A stretch of DNA of 64,000 bases from Nevskia sp. Its GTDB lineage: Bacteria; Pseudomonadota; Gammaproteobacteria; Nevskiales; Nevskiaceae. Of the stretch, positions 1-7,726 are shown one piece after another. The position numbers and the translations under genes were made by a program. The stretch is from NCBI GenBank assembly GCA_031291075.1, contig JARLJS010000123.1, forward strand, positions 1-64,000, given 5' to 3'. Position 1 is the stretch's first letter. Each line of letters starts with the position of its first letter. Below the pieces are notes generated by a model that saw only the letters and a program-made list of their open reading frames with translations, was not told where the DNA came from and did not search any database.

Positions 1-371
1 AGCAGAGCGGCGGCATCGAACAGGTCAACCAGGCCATTACCCACATGGACGAAGCCACCCAGCAGAACGCCGCGCTGGTGGAGCAGGTCTCGGCCTCGGC
101 CCAGGCCCTGGAGCAGCAGTCCGAGGGGCTGGTCGCCTCGGTACGGCGCTTCGTGCTGGAGCAGGAGCCGGCGGCACCGGAAAAGCCTGCCGCACCGCCT
201 GCCGCCAGGCTCAAGGTCGTCAAGCCCGTGGCCGCCCCGGCCGCAGCGCCACCGGCCAAGGCGGCGCCTGCCGGGTCCAGGCCGTCGGCAAAGCGCATGG
301 CCAACGGCAAGGGGGGCGCGCAGCCGTTGCCGCCGTCCGCCGCTGGAGGGGACACCTGGACGGAGTTCTGA
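1..371 (+). CDS. Methyl-accepting chemotaxis protein, C-terminal fragment
   Basis: This is the 3' end of a chemoreceptor gene that begins before the window; the reading frame is open from base 3. The visible residues match the end of an MCP signalling domain (GIEQVNQAITHMDEATQQNA, then ALVEQ). A Pro/Ala-rich flexible tail of about 60 residues follows and ends in DTWTEF. Such acidic/aromatic pentapeptide ends (NWETF in enteric receptors) tether CheR and CheB, and cheR, cheD and cheB follow directly, so the receptor is probably adapted by methylation and deamidation. The ORF track starts it at an internal Met (base 45), which is not the real start. The ligand-binding part cannot be seen. Confidence 0.9.
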   Translation, partial: QSGGIEQVNQAITHMDEATQQNAALVEQVSASAQALEQQSEGLVASVRRFVLEQEPAAPEKPAAPPAARLKVVKPVAAPAAAPPAKAAPAGSRPSAKRMANGKGGAQPLPPSAAGGDTWTEF

Positions 372-455
372 GATGGACGTATTCCGGAGGGATCGACTGT
401 TGTCCGCTTCCCTCCAGCAGACGGTTTCGCCGGCATCGACGAAATCTGGCGCCGG

Positions 456-656
456 GTGGCCCAAAGGCCTCCCGGCAAAGTTTATTGTGCAGCAGGTTGG
501 GCGTTGGACATGAAAAAATTACTGCCGGTCACGCCATCGGTCAGGACGCCCAAGCTGGTTGCCATGAATCCCACCAGGTCCAGGGGCAACGGCTCCGCGC
601 TGGCTTGGTCCAGCCGCGGCGCGGCCATTGCCGCCGACGCGTGGGAGGAGATCTGA
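456..656 (+). pseudogene. Orphan MCP tail-like fragment
   Basis: The 340 bases between the MCP stop and cheR contain no complete gene. The frame of the upstream MCP stays open after its stop and encodes a short peptide. Its last part (VRTPKLVAMN, then GNGSALA, ending DAWEEI) resembles another MCP C-terminal linker and CheR-tether pentapeptide (compare DTWTEF upstream). There is no signalling hairpin in front of it. I read it as the leftover tail of a second receptor gene lost by deletion or recombination. At this GC content an open frame of this length can arise by chance, so the call rests on the tail resemblance only. Confidence 0.3.
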
Positions 657-711
657 ACCTCCTCGTCGCCAGCACTGCGATTCGCAGCGGACCGTGCCCG
701 GAGGGCAGGCC

Positions 712-1548
712 GTGAGCGAGGTCGCCGCCAACCGAGAGTTCGAATACTCGCGGCAGGACTTCGAGCGGGTGCGCTCGCTGATCCGCGCCCGCGCCGGCAT
801 TTCCCTGGCCCCCGGCAAGGAGGACATGGTCTACGGCCGGCTGGCGCGGCGGCTGCGGCAACACGGCCTAAGCAGCTTCCGCGAATACCTCGACATGCTC
901 GAGCATTCGGACGGCACCGAGTGGCAGGCGTTCACCAATGCGCTCACCACCAACCTCACCGCATTCTTCCGCGAGCCGCATCACTTCGACGCCTTGCGCG
1001 AGCTGTTCGCGCGACTGTCGCCGCACCGGCCGTTACGGGTGTGGTCGGCGGCGGCGTCGACCGGAGAGGAGCCCTATTCGCTCGCGATGACCGCGGTCGA
1101 GCATTTCGGCAGCTTCACCCCGCCGGTGACGATTCTGGCCACCGACATCGACACCAACGTGCTGGACACCGGCAGCCGCGGCGTCTATCCGCTGGAGCGC
1201 CTGGACAAGCTGAGCCTGGAGCGGCGGCGCCGCTTCTTCCTGCGCGGCACCGGCCAGAACGAAGGCTACTGCCGGGTGGTCGAGGGCTTGCGCCGGATGA
1301 TCGAGTTCAAGCCAATCAACCTGCTCGATTCGCAATGGCACCTGCGCGAGCCGTTCGACGCGATCTTCTGCCGCAACGTGATGATCTACTTCGACAAGGC
1401 CACCCAGTACAGTATTCTCAGCCGCATGGTGCCGCTGCTGGCGCGCGACGGCCTGTTCTTCGCCGGGCACTCGGAAAGCTTCTTCCACGCCACCGACCTG
1501 CTGCAGTCCTGCGGCCGCACCATCTACCGCCGCGTGCAGGCAAATTGA
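712..1548 (+). CDS. cheR: Chemotaxis protein methyltransferase CheR
   Basis: CheR methylates glutamates of chemoreceptors in the cytoplasm using S-adenosylmethionine. Of 278 residues, the N-terminal helical domain contains YGRLARRLR. The Rossmann domain has the SAM-binding stretch [13 protein letters not shown], the acidic loop ATDIDTNVL and the CheR signature [10 protein letters not shown]. The ORF track starts at 628, but the GTG at 712 has GGAGG seven bases upstream and gives the usual family length (about 270-290), so I use it. cheD begins one base after the stop, so cheR, cheD and cheB are one transcription unit behind the receptor gene. Confidence 0.93.
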   Translation: MSEVAANREFEYSRQDFERVRSLIRARAGISLAPGKEDMVYGRLARRLRQHGLSSFREYLDMLEHSDGTEWQAFTNALTTNLTAFFREPHHFDALRELFARLSPHRPLRVWSAAASTGEEPYSLAMTAVEHFGSFTPPVTILATDIDTNVLDTGSRGVYPLERLDKLSLERRRRFFLRGTGQNEGYCRVVEGLRRMIEFKPINLLDSQWHLREPFDAIFCRNVMIYFDKATQYSILSRMVPLLARDGLFFAGHSESFFHATDLLQSCGRTIYRRVQAN

Positions 1549-1549
1549 A

Positions 1550-2170
1550 ATGTACGTCATACGCAAGGCGCGGCAGGCGGGGCAGAGCGGCGATGGCACG
1601 CTAGGCGGCTACTATGACCCCAAGTTCGGCGCTCACGCGATCAAGGTGCTGCCGGGCGAATACATCGTCACCGGCGAGGACGTGATGCTGGTGACGCTGC
1701 TGGGCTCCTGCGTGTCGGCCTGCATCCGCGATCCGTTGTCGCGTATCGGCGGCATGAACCATTTCATGCTGCCGGACCGCGACAGCGGCGACGGCGGCTC
1801 CGCCCGCTACGGCGCCTACGCCATGGAGATGCTGATCAACGACCTGCTCAAGCGTGGCGCCGCGCGCGACCGGCTGGAGGCCAAGGTGTTCGGCGGCGGC
1901 GCCGTGATGGCCACGCTCAGCAGCAGCAACGTGGGCGAGCGCAACGTCGAATTCGTCAAGCGTTATCTGTCGGCGGAGTCCATCCCGGTGGTGGCGCAGG
2001 ATCTCGGCGATACCTGCCCGCGGCGGGTGCACTATTTCCCGTCTTCCGGACGCGTTATGCTCAAACGGCTGCCCACGGCCCAGAAGGCCGAAGTGGTGGC
2101 GGGCGAGACGTTGTACCAGACCCGTCTGAGGCAGGAGCCGAGTTCGGGCGGAGTGGAGCTGTTTTCATGA
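1550..2170 (+). CDS. cheD: Chemoreceptor glutamine deamidase CheD
   Basis: CheD deamidates specific receptor glutamines to glutamates and can take part in CheC/CheY feedback. The 206-residue protein carries the CheD hallmarks: [12 protein letters not shown] with the nucleophilic cysteine, then GGMNHFMLP with the catalytic histidine, then the KVFGGGAVM segment. The N-terminus (about 20 residues before the conserved YYDPKFG) is somewhat extended. It starts one base after cheR and overlaps cheB by four bases (ATGA), which implies translational coupling. The presence of CheD implies receptors made with glutamines at modification sites. Confidence 0.93.
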   Translation: MYVIRKARQAGQSGDGTLGGYYDPKFGAHAIKVLPGEYIVTGEDVMLVTLLGSCVSACIRDPLSRIGGMNHFMLPDRDSGDGGSARYGAYAMEMLINDLLKRGAARDRLEAKVFGGGAVMATLSSSNVGERNVEFVKRYLSAESIPVVAQDLGDTCPRRVHYFPSSGRVMLKRLPTAQKAEVVAGETLYQTRLRQEPSSGGVELFS

Positions 2171-3261
2171 CGCAGGCGATCCGTGTGCTGGTGGTGGACG
2201 ATTCGGCGCTGATGCGCAAGATTCTCGCTGAGTTCCTGTCGGCCGACCCCGACATCAAGGTGGTCGGCGCCGCACCGGATCCCTATGCCGCCCGCGACAT
2301 GATCAAGCAGTTGCATCCCGACGTGCTGACCCTGGATGTCGAAATGCCGCGCATGGACGGCCTCACCTTCCTCGAGAACCTGATGCGCCTGCACCCGATG
2401 CCGGTGGTGATGGTGTCGTCGCTCACCGAAAGGGGGGCCGAGGTAACGCTGCAGGCGCTGGAGCTGGGTGCCATCGATTTCGTGACCAAGCCCAAACTCG
2501 ACGTGGCGCGTGGCATGGCGGCGTATGCCAGCGAACTGATCGCCAAGATCAAGGCGGCGGCCAGGGCGCGCATACGGCAGCGCGGCGCGGCGCCGCCGCC
2601 GGCCGCGCCCCGGCCGGCGCGGCTGTTCGGGACCACCGAGAAGATCATCGCCATCGGCGCCTCCACCGGCGGTACCGAGGCGATCCGCGAGGTGCTGGAG
2701 CAGATGCCGGCCGACGCGCCGGCCATCATGGTGACGCAGCACATCCCGCTGGCCTTCTCGGCGGCGTTTGCCGCCCGCATGGACAAGCATTCGGCGATGA
2801 AGGTCTGCCAGGCGGAGGACGGCCAGCAGGTGGTGCCAGGGCACGTCTACATCGCCCCCGGCGACAGCCACCTGTTGCTGACGCGCAGCGGCGCCCGTTA
2901 CGTCTGCCGGCTCAGCAACGCCGAGCCCGAGAACCGCCACCGGCCGAGTGTCGACGTGCTGTTCCGCTCCGTTGCCGAGCAGGCCGGCCACAATGCCGTC
3001 GGCGCGCTCCTCACCGGCATGGGCGAAGACGGGGCGCGGGGGCTGCTGGCGATGCAGCAGGCCGGAGCGTCCACCCTGGCGCAGGACGAAGCCAGCAGCG
3101 TGGTGTGGGGCATGCCCGGCGCCGCGGTGCGGCTTGGTGCGGCGCAGCAAGTGGTGCCCCTGGTGATGGTTGCCAACGCCCTGCTCGACCTGGTCAGCGG
3201 ACGGACGACAGGTCCTTTAAATGGTTCAAACGGTTCAAGAATGGCGGCCGACAGCCGCTAA
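2167..3261 (+). CDS. cheB: Protein-glutamate methylesterase/deamidase CheB
   Basis: A response-regulator methylesterase that removes receptor methyl groups during adaptation. Residues 5-125 form a receiver domain ([10 protein letters not shown]; phospho-acceptor in [12 protein letters not shown]; conserved KP in VTKPK). A Pro/Ala/Arg-rich linker (about 135-160) leads to the esterase domain with the catalytic Ser in [10 protein letters not shown], the His in TQHIP and the Asp in [10 protein letters not shown]. All three catalytic residues are present and the length of 364 is normal. It is coupled to cheD by a four-base overlap. Phosphorylation would come from a CheA encoded outside the window. 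Confidence 0.95.
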   Translation: MTQAIRVLVVDDSALMRKILAEFLSADPDIKVVGAAPDPYAARDMIKQLHPDVLTLDVEMPRMDGLTFLENLMRLHPMPVVMVSSLTERGAEVTLQALELGAIDFVTKPKLDVARGMAAYASELIAKIKAAARARIRQRGAAPPPAAPRPARLFGTTEKIIAIGASTGGTEAIREVLEQMPADAPAIMVTQHIPLAFSAAFAARMDKHSAMKVCQAEDGQQVVPGHVYIAPGDSHLLLTRSGARYVCRLSNAEPENRHRPSVDVLFRSVAEQAGHNAVGALLTGMGEDGARGLLAMQQAGASTLAQDEASSVVWGMPGAAVRLGAAQQVVPLVMVANALLDLVSGRTTGPLNGSNGSRMAADSR

Positions 3262-3297
3262 CGTTTTCACAAGTACGTGCTTCCAAGACCCTCCAAA

Positions 3298-4458
3298 ATG
3301 CATACCCTGATCTACAAGCCGTTCCTTCCGCCGCTGGGGCTGGCTCTCGCCGCACTGGTCGCCAGGCTTTACCCAACGCCACCGGTCCTGTATTGGGCCT
3401 TGCTGGGCGCGACCTTCGCGGCCTGGCTGTGGACCACCTGGAAAGTGGGCGGCATGCTGGCCCAAGCCCAGGCACAGGAGCGCCAGCGACAGGAGCAGGC
3501 GGCGCAGCGCGGCAAGTCGCTGGAGGAGCTGTGCAACGGCCTGGCCGGCGACGTCCACGGCGTGCAGAAGGAAGTGATGCGGGTGCGCGGGCTGATCCAG
3601 GACGCCACGCGCGAGCTGTCGACCAGCTTCGAAGCCATGAACCGCCAGGCGCGCGAGCAGGAGTCGGCGGTACAGCACATCGTCAGCCAGACCGGCGACG
3701 ATGCGCGCGGCGAGGGCGTGCGCCAGTTCGCGCAGCAGGCCGGCAAGCTGATGGAAGGCCTCGTCAACGTGCTGGCGGAAGCCAGCCGGCAAAGCGGGAC
3801 CAGCGTGCAGATGATCGACGCCATGGTCAAGCATTTCGACGCCATCTTCGAGCTGCTGGGCGACGTCAAGACCATCGCCGACCAGACCAACCTGCTGGCG
3901 CTGAACGCCGCCATCGAAGCGGCCCGCGCCGGCGAGGCCGGCCGCGGCTTCGCGGTGGTGGCGGAGGAGGTGCGCAACCTGTCCGAGCGCTCCAACAACT
4001 TCAACGAGCAGATCCGCAAGCTGGTGTCGAGTTCCAAGGATGCGATCGCCGGCGTGCGCGAGACCGTCGGCACCATGGCGGCGCGCGACACCACCATGAG
4101 CCAGCAGGCTCGCGGCGAGGTGAGCGATCTGCTGCAGAAGATCGAGCGCGTGGACCACAACCTCAGCATCAGCATGCGCGAGGTTTCCGCCGCGGCCGCG
4201 CAGATCGGCCAGGCGGTGGCCAAGGCCGTACGCTGCCTGCAGTTCGAGGACATCAGCCTGCAGGCCCTGGCCGCCGCCGACACCCATGCGCAGCGCCTGG
4301 TGCAGATCCACGGCGAGACCGCCCAGCTGGTGTGCGGGCACGTGCCGGCCGCCCTCGGCCACGGTTTCCGTCACGACGCCCTGGGCGACTGGCGGCAGCC
4401 GCCGCACAACCCGGTGGGCCAGGTGACGATGCAGGAAGGTTCGGTCGAGTTGTTCTGA
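3298..4458 (+). CDS. Methyl-accepting chemotaxis protein without a periplasmic sensor domain
   Basis: A 386-residue chemoreceptor. Two hydrophobic segments (about residues 9-24 and 30-46) form a tight hairpin with almost no periplasmic loop. A long coiled coil then carries the MCP signalling tip ([34 protein letters not shown]). Lacking an external ligand domain, it must sense through the membrane or cytoplasm, or partner another receptor. It ends in SVELF, not in a typical xWxxF tether. The ATG at 3298 is chosen; the GTG at 3277 would add seven residues and has no better ribosome site. It follows cheB by 36 bases and probably belongs to the same unit. A strong hairpin follows the stop. Confidence 0.9.
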   Translation: MHTLIYKPFLPPLGLALAALVARLYPTPPVLYWALLGATFAAWLWTTWKVGGMLAQAQAQERQRQEQAAQRGKSLEELCNGLAGDVHGVQKEVMRVRGLIQDATRELSTSFEAMNRQAREQESAVQHIVSQTGDDARGEGVRQFAQQAGKLMEGLVNVLAEASRQSGTSVQMIDAMVKHFDAIFELLGDVKTIADQTNLLALNAAIEAARAGEAGRGFAVVAEEVRNLSERSNNFNEQIRKLVSSSKDAIAGVRETVGTMAARDTTMSQQARGEVSDLLQKIERVDHNLSISMREVSAAAAQIGQAVAKAVRCLQFEDISLQALAAADTHAQRLVQIHGETAQLVCGHVPAALGHGFRHDALGDWRQPPHNPVGQVTMQEGSVELF

Positions 4459-4482
4459 AAGCCGGCCGTCGAGCGGACACAA

Positions 4483-4508
4483 AGAGCGCGGGGGCAACCC
4501 CGCGCTCT
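4483..4508 (+). terminator. Hairpin downstream of the chemotaxis unit
   Basis: A perfect 11-bp GC-rich stem (AGAGCGCGGGG paired with its complement) closes a GCAA tetraloop 25 bases after the MCP stop. There is no run of T after it, so it may act as a weak terminator or as an mRNA 3' stabiliser. It lies between convergent genes. Confidence 0.5.
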
Positions 4509-4525
4509 CTGCTGGTTCGAGTGAT

Positions 4526-4579
4526 GTAGGGCGGGCCATGCCCGCCAATTTCCTCAACGGCGGGCACGGCCCGCCCTAC
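4526..4579. repeat. REP-like double palindrome between convergent genes
   Basis: Two 21-base arms (GTAGGGCGGGCCATGCCCGCC and its complement with one mismatch) flank a 12-base AT-richer loop. Each arm is itself palindromic (GGGCGGGC/GCCCGCC). The same GTAGGGCGGGC head recurs at 60910. This is the layout of REP/BIME elements. It lies between the convergent MCP and EAL genes, where such elements usually sit. Confidence 0.6.
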
Positions 4580-4597
4580 CAACGGACCGGAAACCGC

Positions 4598-5863
4598 TTA
4601 CTGCGGTATCTGCTCCAGCCCCAGCAGCTCCAGCAGTTTCTCCGGCGTCACCACTTTGTAGAACAGGTAACCCTGGGCGTAGTCGACGCCGATCTCGCGC
4701 AATATCTCCAGGTTACGGCGGTCGTCGACGAACTCGGCGACAGTCTTCTTGCCGGTGGCCTGTGCCACCTGGTGGATGGCGGTGACGATTTCGCGGGAGG
4801 TGTGATCGGTGGCTACTTCGCGCACGAAGCGGCCGTCGATCTTGACCTCGTCCACCGGCAGCGACTGCAGGTAACCGAAGGAACACAGGCCGGAGCCGAA
4901 GTCGTCCAGGCTGAAGCCGCAACCGAGCGAGCGCAGCTCGGCGATCACCTCGGAGGCGACGTCGAGGTGCTCGATGGCGGTGGTCTCGGTGATCTCGAAG
5001 CGCAGCTTGCCGCGCGGCACGCGCGCGTAGCGCACGTCGTTGAACAGCTTGTACATGAAGCTGCCGTCGGCGATGGAGCGGGCCGACAGGTTGATGGAGA
5101 CGTTCTCCAGCCGCTGCATGGCGGCGCCGTTGTCGTCGAGCCAGTCGAGGATGAAGCGGGACGAGAAGCGATCCAGTTCCGTGATGGAGCCGAAGTGCTC
5201 AAGCGAATCGATGGTGCCCATAGGCAGCGGCGCGAACGCGCCATTGACCTCGGTGCGCAGCAGGAACTCCGCCTTGGCGAGCCGTGTGCCGCCGCCGCCG
5301 ATGTCGAAGATCGGCTGCGGATGCAGGGTCAGCGCGCCGGAGGACAGCAGGCGCCGGAAGTCCTCGACGTAGTCGATCTTGACCAGGCTGGTGCCACGTT
5401 CCCGCGACGGGGCACGGGTGACAATCTGGTTGGTGCCGCGGCGCTTGGCCTCTTCGCAGGTCAGGCCCGCCTGCTGCAGCACCTGGGCCCAATCGGCGCC
5501 GGGCTTGCTGCAGGCCACGCCGATCGACACCGCCAGGGTCCAGCCGGCCAGGGCTCCGGGCAGCTTCAGCGACAGCAGCAGCTCGCGCAGCGACATCGCC
5601 TCGTCCACCGCGCTCTGCGCATGGTCGATGGCCTTGGCGACGATGAATTCGTTGCTCCACAGGCGGCCGGTCACGCCGCTTTCGCCAGCCCACGCGGCGA
5701 TGGCCTTGCCGACCGCGGTGATAACGCGGTCGGCCGCCACCGGCCCGGCACTGCGGTTGAGGCTGCGGATGTCGTGCAAGTCCACGTGGTAGAGGGCGGC
5801 GCAGGGGCCGAACTGCCATTGCTTGAGGCGCAATAACAGCTTGTCGTAGGCGGAGGCTGACAT
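4598..5863 (-). CDS. c-di-GMP phosphodiesterase-type EAL protein with degenerate GGDEF domain
   Basis: A 421-residue soluble protein. Residues about 1-150 fold like a GGDEF domain, but the signature is LWSNEF (about 68-73), so cyclase activity is not expected. Residues 165-415 form an EAL domain that keeps the metal and catalytic positions: ExLLR as EFLLR (199), INLSARS (N258), FEITET (290-293), LDDFGSG (320-321), KIDG (341), AEF (377) and QGYLF. It therefore probably hydrolyses c-di-GMP, though the EAL triplet itself is EFL. It is divergent from the GGDEF gene at 6106 and shares a 242-base intergenic region with it, which suggests an opposing enzyme pair under joint control. No sensor or membrane domain is seen. 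Confidence 0.85.
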   Translation of the reverse strand: MSASAYDKLLLRLKQWQFGPCAALYHVDLHDIRSLNRSAGPVAADRVITAVGKAIAAWAGESGVTGRLWSNEFIVAKAIDHAQSAVDEAMSLRELLLSLKLPGALAGWTLAVSIGVACSKPGADWAQVLQQAGLTCEEAKRRGTNQIVTRAPSRERGTSLVKIDYVEDFRRLLSSGALTLHPQPIFDIGGGGTRLAKAEFLLRTEVNGAFAPLPMGTIDSLEHFGSITELDRFSSRFILDWLDDNGAAMQRLENVSINLSARSIADGSFMYKLFNDVRYARVPRGKLRFEITETTAIEHLDVASEVIAELRSLGCGFSLDDFGSGLCSFGYLQSLPVDEVKIDGRFVREVATDHTSREIVTAIHQVAQATGKKTVAEFVDDRRNLEILREIGVDYAQGYLFYKVVTPEKLLELLGLEQIPQ

Positions 5864-5971
5864 CTGGAATCTGGACAGAGTGTTGGTGCTGTATCGGCAA
5901 AGCCGCCCCGAACTTGAACGGTTCCGTCCGTTCGCCGTCCGTATATCGGGTTTGGAGCTACCGCCGGTCCG

Positions 5972-6000
5972 TTGACTTGCTTTAGTAGGAGTAATCTACT
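5972..6000 (+). promoter_or_regulatory. Candidate sigma-70 promoter for the GGDEF gene
   Basis: TTGACT and TCTACT are separated by 17 bases, matching the -35 and -10 consensus at 5/6 and 4/6 positions. The site is about 105 bases upstream of the GTG start at 6106. The short inverted repeat AGTAG/CTACT covers the spacer and -10 box and could be an operator. It is the best match I found in this divergent intergenic region. Confidence 0.35.
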
Positions 6001-6105
6001 GCGCCGCTGCCGCTAACCATGGATCATGTTGTATCAAGCGGCTGTGTGGCGGTACGGTGCGATCGGGGGATCGAGCGCCGGCCTGTTCCCGAACCGGAGT
6101 AAGGA

Positions 6106-7608
6106 GTGATTCATCAAACCTGGGCCCGCCCGCTGGCGGGAACACTGTTTTCCACCGACGGTTTTCTGCCGCAGGGGTATTGCATCGCCTGGTCGCCGGA
6201 CCTGTTGTGGACGATGGCCAGTTCCGACCTGCTCATCGGCTTGTCCTACTGGTGTATTCCGCTGTCGCTGCTCTATTTTCGCCGGCAGCGCCGGAAGCGG
6301 CGCGAGCTGCGGATCGCCGGCTTCGACGGGCTGGTGGTGATGTTCTGCCTGTTCATTTTCGGCTGCGGCACCATCCATTTGCTGGACGTCCTCAACGTCT
6401 GGCGGCCGGCGTACTGGGCCCAGGCGGGGATCAAGGCGCTGACCGCGGCGATGTCGGTGGGCACCGCCGTGGCCTTGTGGCGCATGGCACCGGTGGCGAT
6501 CCGGTTCATCCACGAACGCGAGCGCAACGGCCGCGAGCTGGAGTCGGGCAACCTGCGCCTGAAGGAATCGCTGGAGCTGATCGAGCAGCAGCGCGAGGGG
6601 CTGGAACGGCTCAACCGGGTCAGCCAGCTGATGCAATCCTGCCGGGACGCGGGCGAGCTCGCGCTGCTGGTCACGCATACCGCCCGCGAATGGAGCGGCG
6701 CGCCTTCCGGTGCCCTGTTCATGGCCGAGCAGCCCGGCGGCCGTGCCGAATTCGCCAGCGGCTGGGGCGACCTGTCGACCCCCAACCCGCCGATCGACGG
6801 CCTGGCCTGCTGGGCGCTGCGCCAGGGGCGGATGCACCCGGACGCGACCAGCCAGGCCACGCCGCCCTGCCGCTATTTCGCCGCCGGCGACACCCGGCAC
6901 CTGTGCTTCCCGCTGGTGGCCGAGAACCAGAACAGCGGTGTGCTGCAGCTGCGCGGCGTGCAGAGCATCGAGGACCCGCAGCTGCGCACCCTGCTGACGG
7001 CGTTCGTCGCCCGCGCTGCCCTGTCGCTGGCCAACATCCAGCTGCGCGAGCGGCTGCTGGCGCAATCCATCCGCGATCCGCTCACCGGCATGTTCAACCG
7101 GCGTTTCCTGGAGGAATCGCTGCGCCTGGAGGAAACCCGGGCCCGTCGCAACGGCGGCAGCTTCGCCGTGATCATGTTCGATCTCGACCATTTCAAGCGT
7201 CTCAACGACCGCTTCGGTCACGAAGCCGGTGACCGGGCCCTGTGCGCGCTGGCGGAGATCGTCCGCTGCCAGTTGCGTGGCGGCGATGTCGCCTGCCGCT
7301 ACGGCGGCGAGGAGTTCGTGCTGGTGCTGCCGGGCGCAGCCGTGCAGGTCGCGCTGCAGCGTGCCGAGGCGATCCGGGTCGAGCTGGAGCGGACCGTGCT
7401 TGAGCATCGCGGCGAAACCTTGGATACGATCACCGCGTCGGCCGGTGTCGCCGCCTTCCCCGACTTCGGCGACAGCGCTGACGCAGTGCTGCGCAGCGCC
7501 GACGCCGCCCTGTACCGGGCCAAGAGCCACGGGCGCAACCGCTGCGAATGCGCCCTGGCCGAGCAGCCCCATATGGCCATGGCCGTGGCCGTGCCGGAAG
7601 GCGACTGA
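6106..7608 (+). CDS. Diguanylate cyclase with ETR1-like (ethylene/copper-binding type) membrane domain, GAF-like and GGDEF domains
   Basis: A 500-residue membrane sensor that should make c-di-GMP. Residues about 30-135 give three hydrophobic helices with the pattern of the plant ethylene-receptor sensor domain: SSD with D41, Y48, IP at 51-52, CGTIH with C87 and H91, then KALTA. These correspond to D25, Y32, I35-P36, C65-x3-H69 and K91 of ETR1, where the Cys and His hold the copper that binds ethylene. A coiled coil (about 140-175) and a GAF-like region (about 180-310) follow. The GGDEF domain (about 325-485) has DPLTGMFNRR, GGEEF and an intact RxxD inhibitory site (RGGD). The GTG start is supported by GGAG six bases upstream. 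Ethylene itself as the ligand is inference. Confidence 0.85.
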   Translation: MIHQTWARPLAGTLFSTDGFLPQGYCIAWSPDLLWTMASSDLLIGLSYWCIPLSLLYFRRQRRKRRELRIAGFDGLVVMFCLFIFGCGTIHLLDVLNVWRPAYWAQAGIKALTAAMSVGTAVALWRMAPVAIRFIHERERNGRELESGNLRLKESLELIEQQREGLERLNRVSQLMQSCRDAGELALLVTHTAREWSGAPSGALFMAEQPGGRAEFASGWGDLSTPNPPIDGLACWALRQGRMHPDATSQATPPCRYFAAGDTRHLCFPLVAENQNSGVLQLRGVQSIEDPQLRTLLTAFVARAALSLANIQLRERLLAQSIRDPLTGMFNRRFLEESLRLEETRARRNGGSFAVIMFDLDHFKRLNDRFGHEAGDRALCALAEIVRCQLRGGDVACRYGGEEFVLVLPGAAVQVALQRAEAIRVELERTVLEHRGETLDTITASAGVAAFPDFGDSADAVLRSADAALYRAKSHGRNRCECALAEQPHMAMAVAVPEGD

Positions 7609-7726
7609 GCCTCACCGGGTGCGCCACTGCCGCGAGTAGGAGGTCCCAGGGAATCCCGGGTCGTCGGGGCTCGCGTTTGCCGCTAGATTGAGAAAAAACA
7701 GCGACATCACCGGCGGAGGGGAAGTC

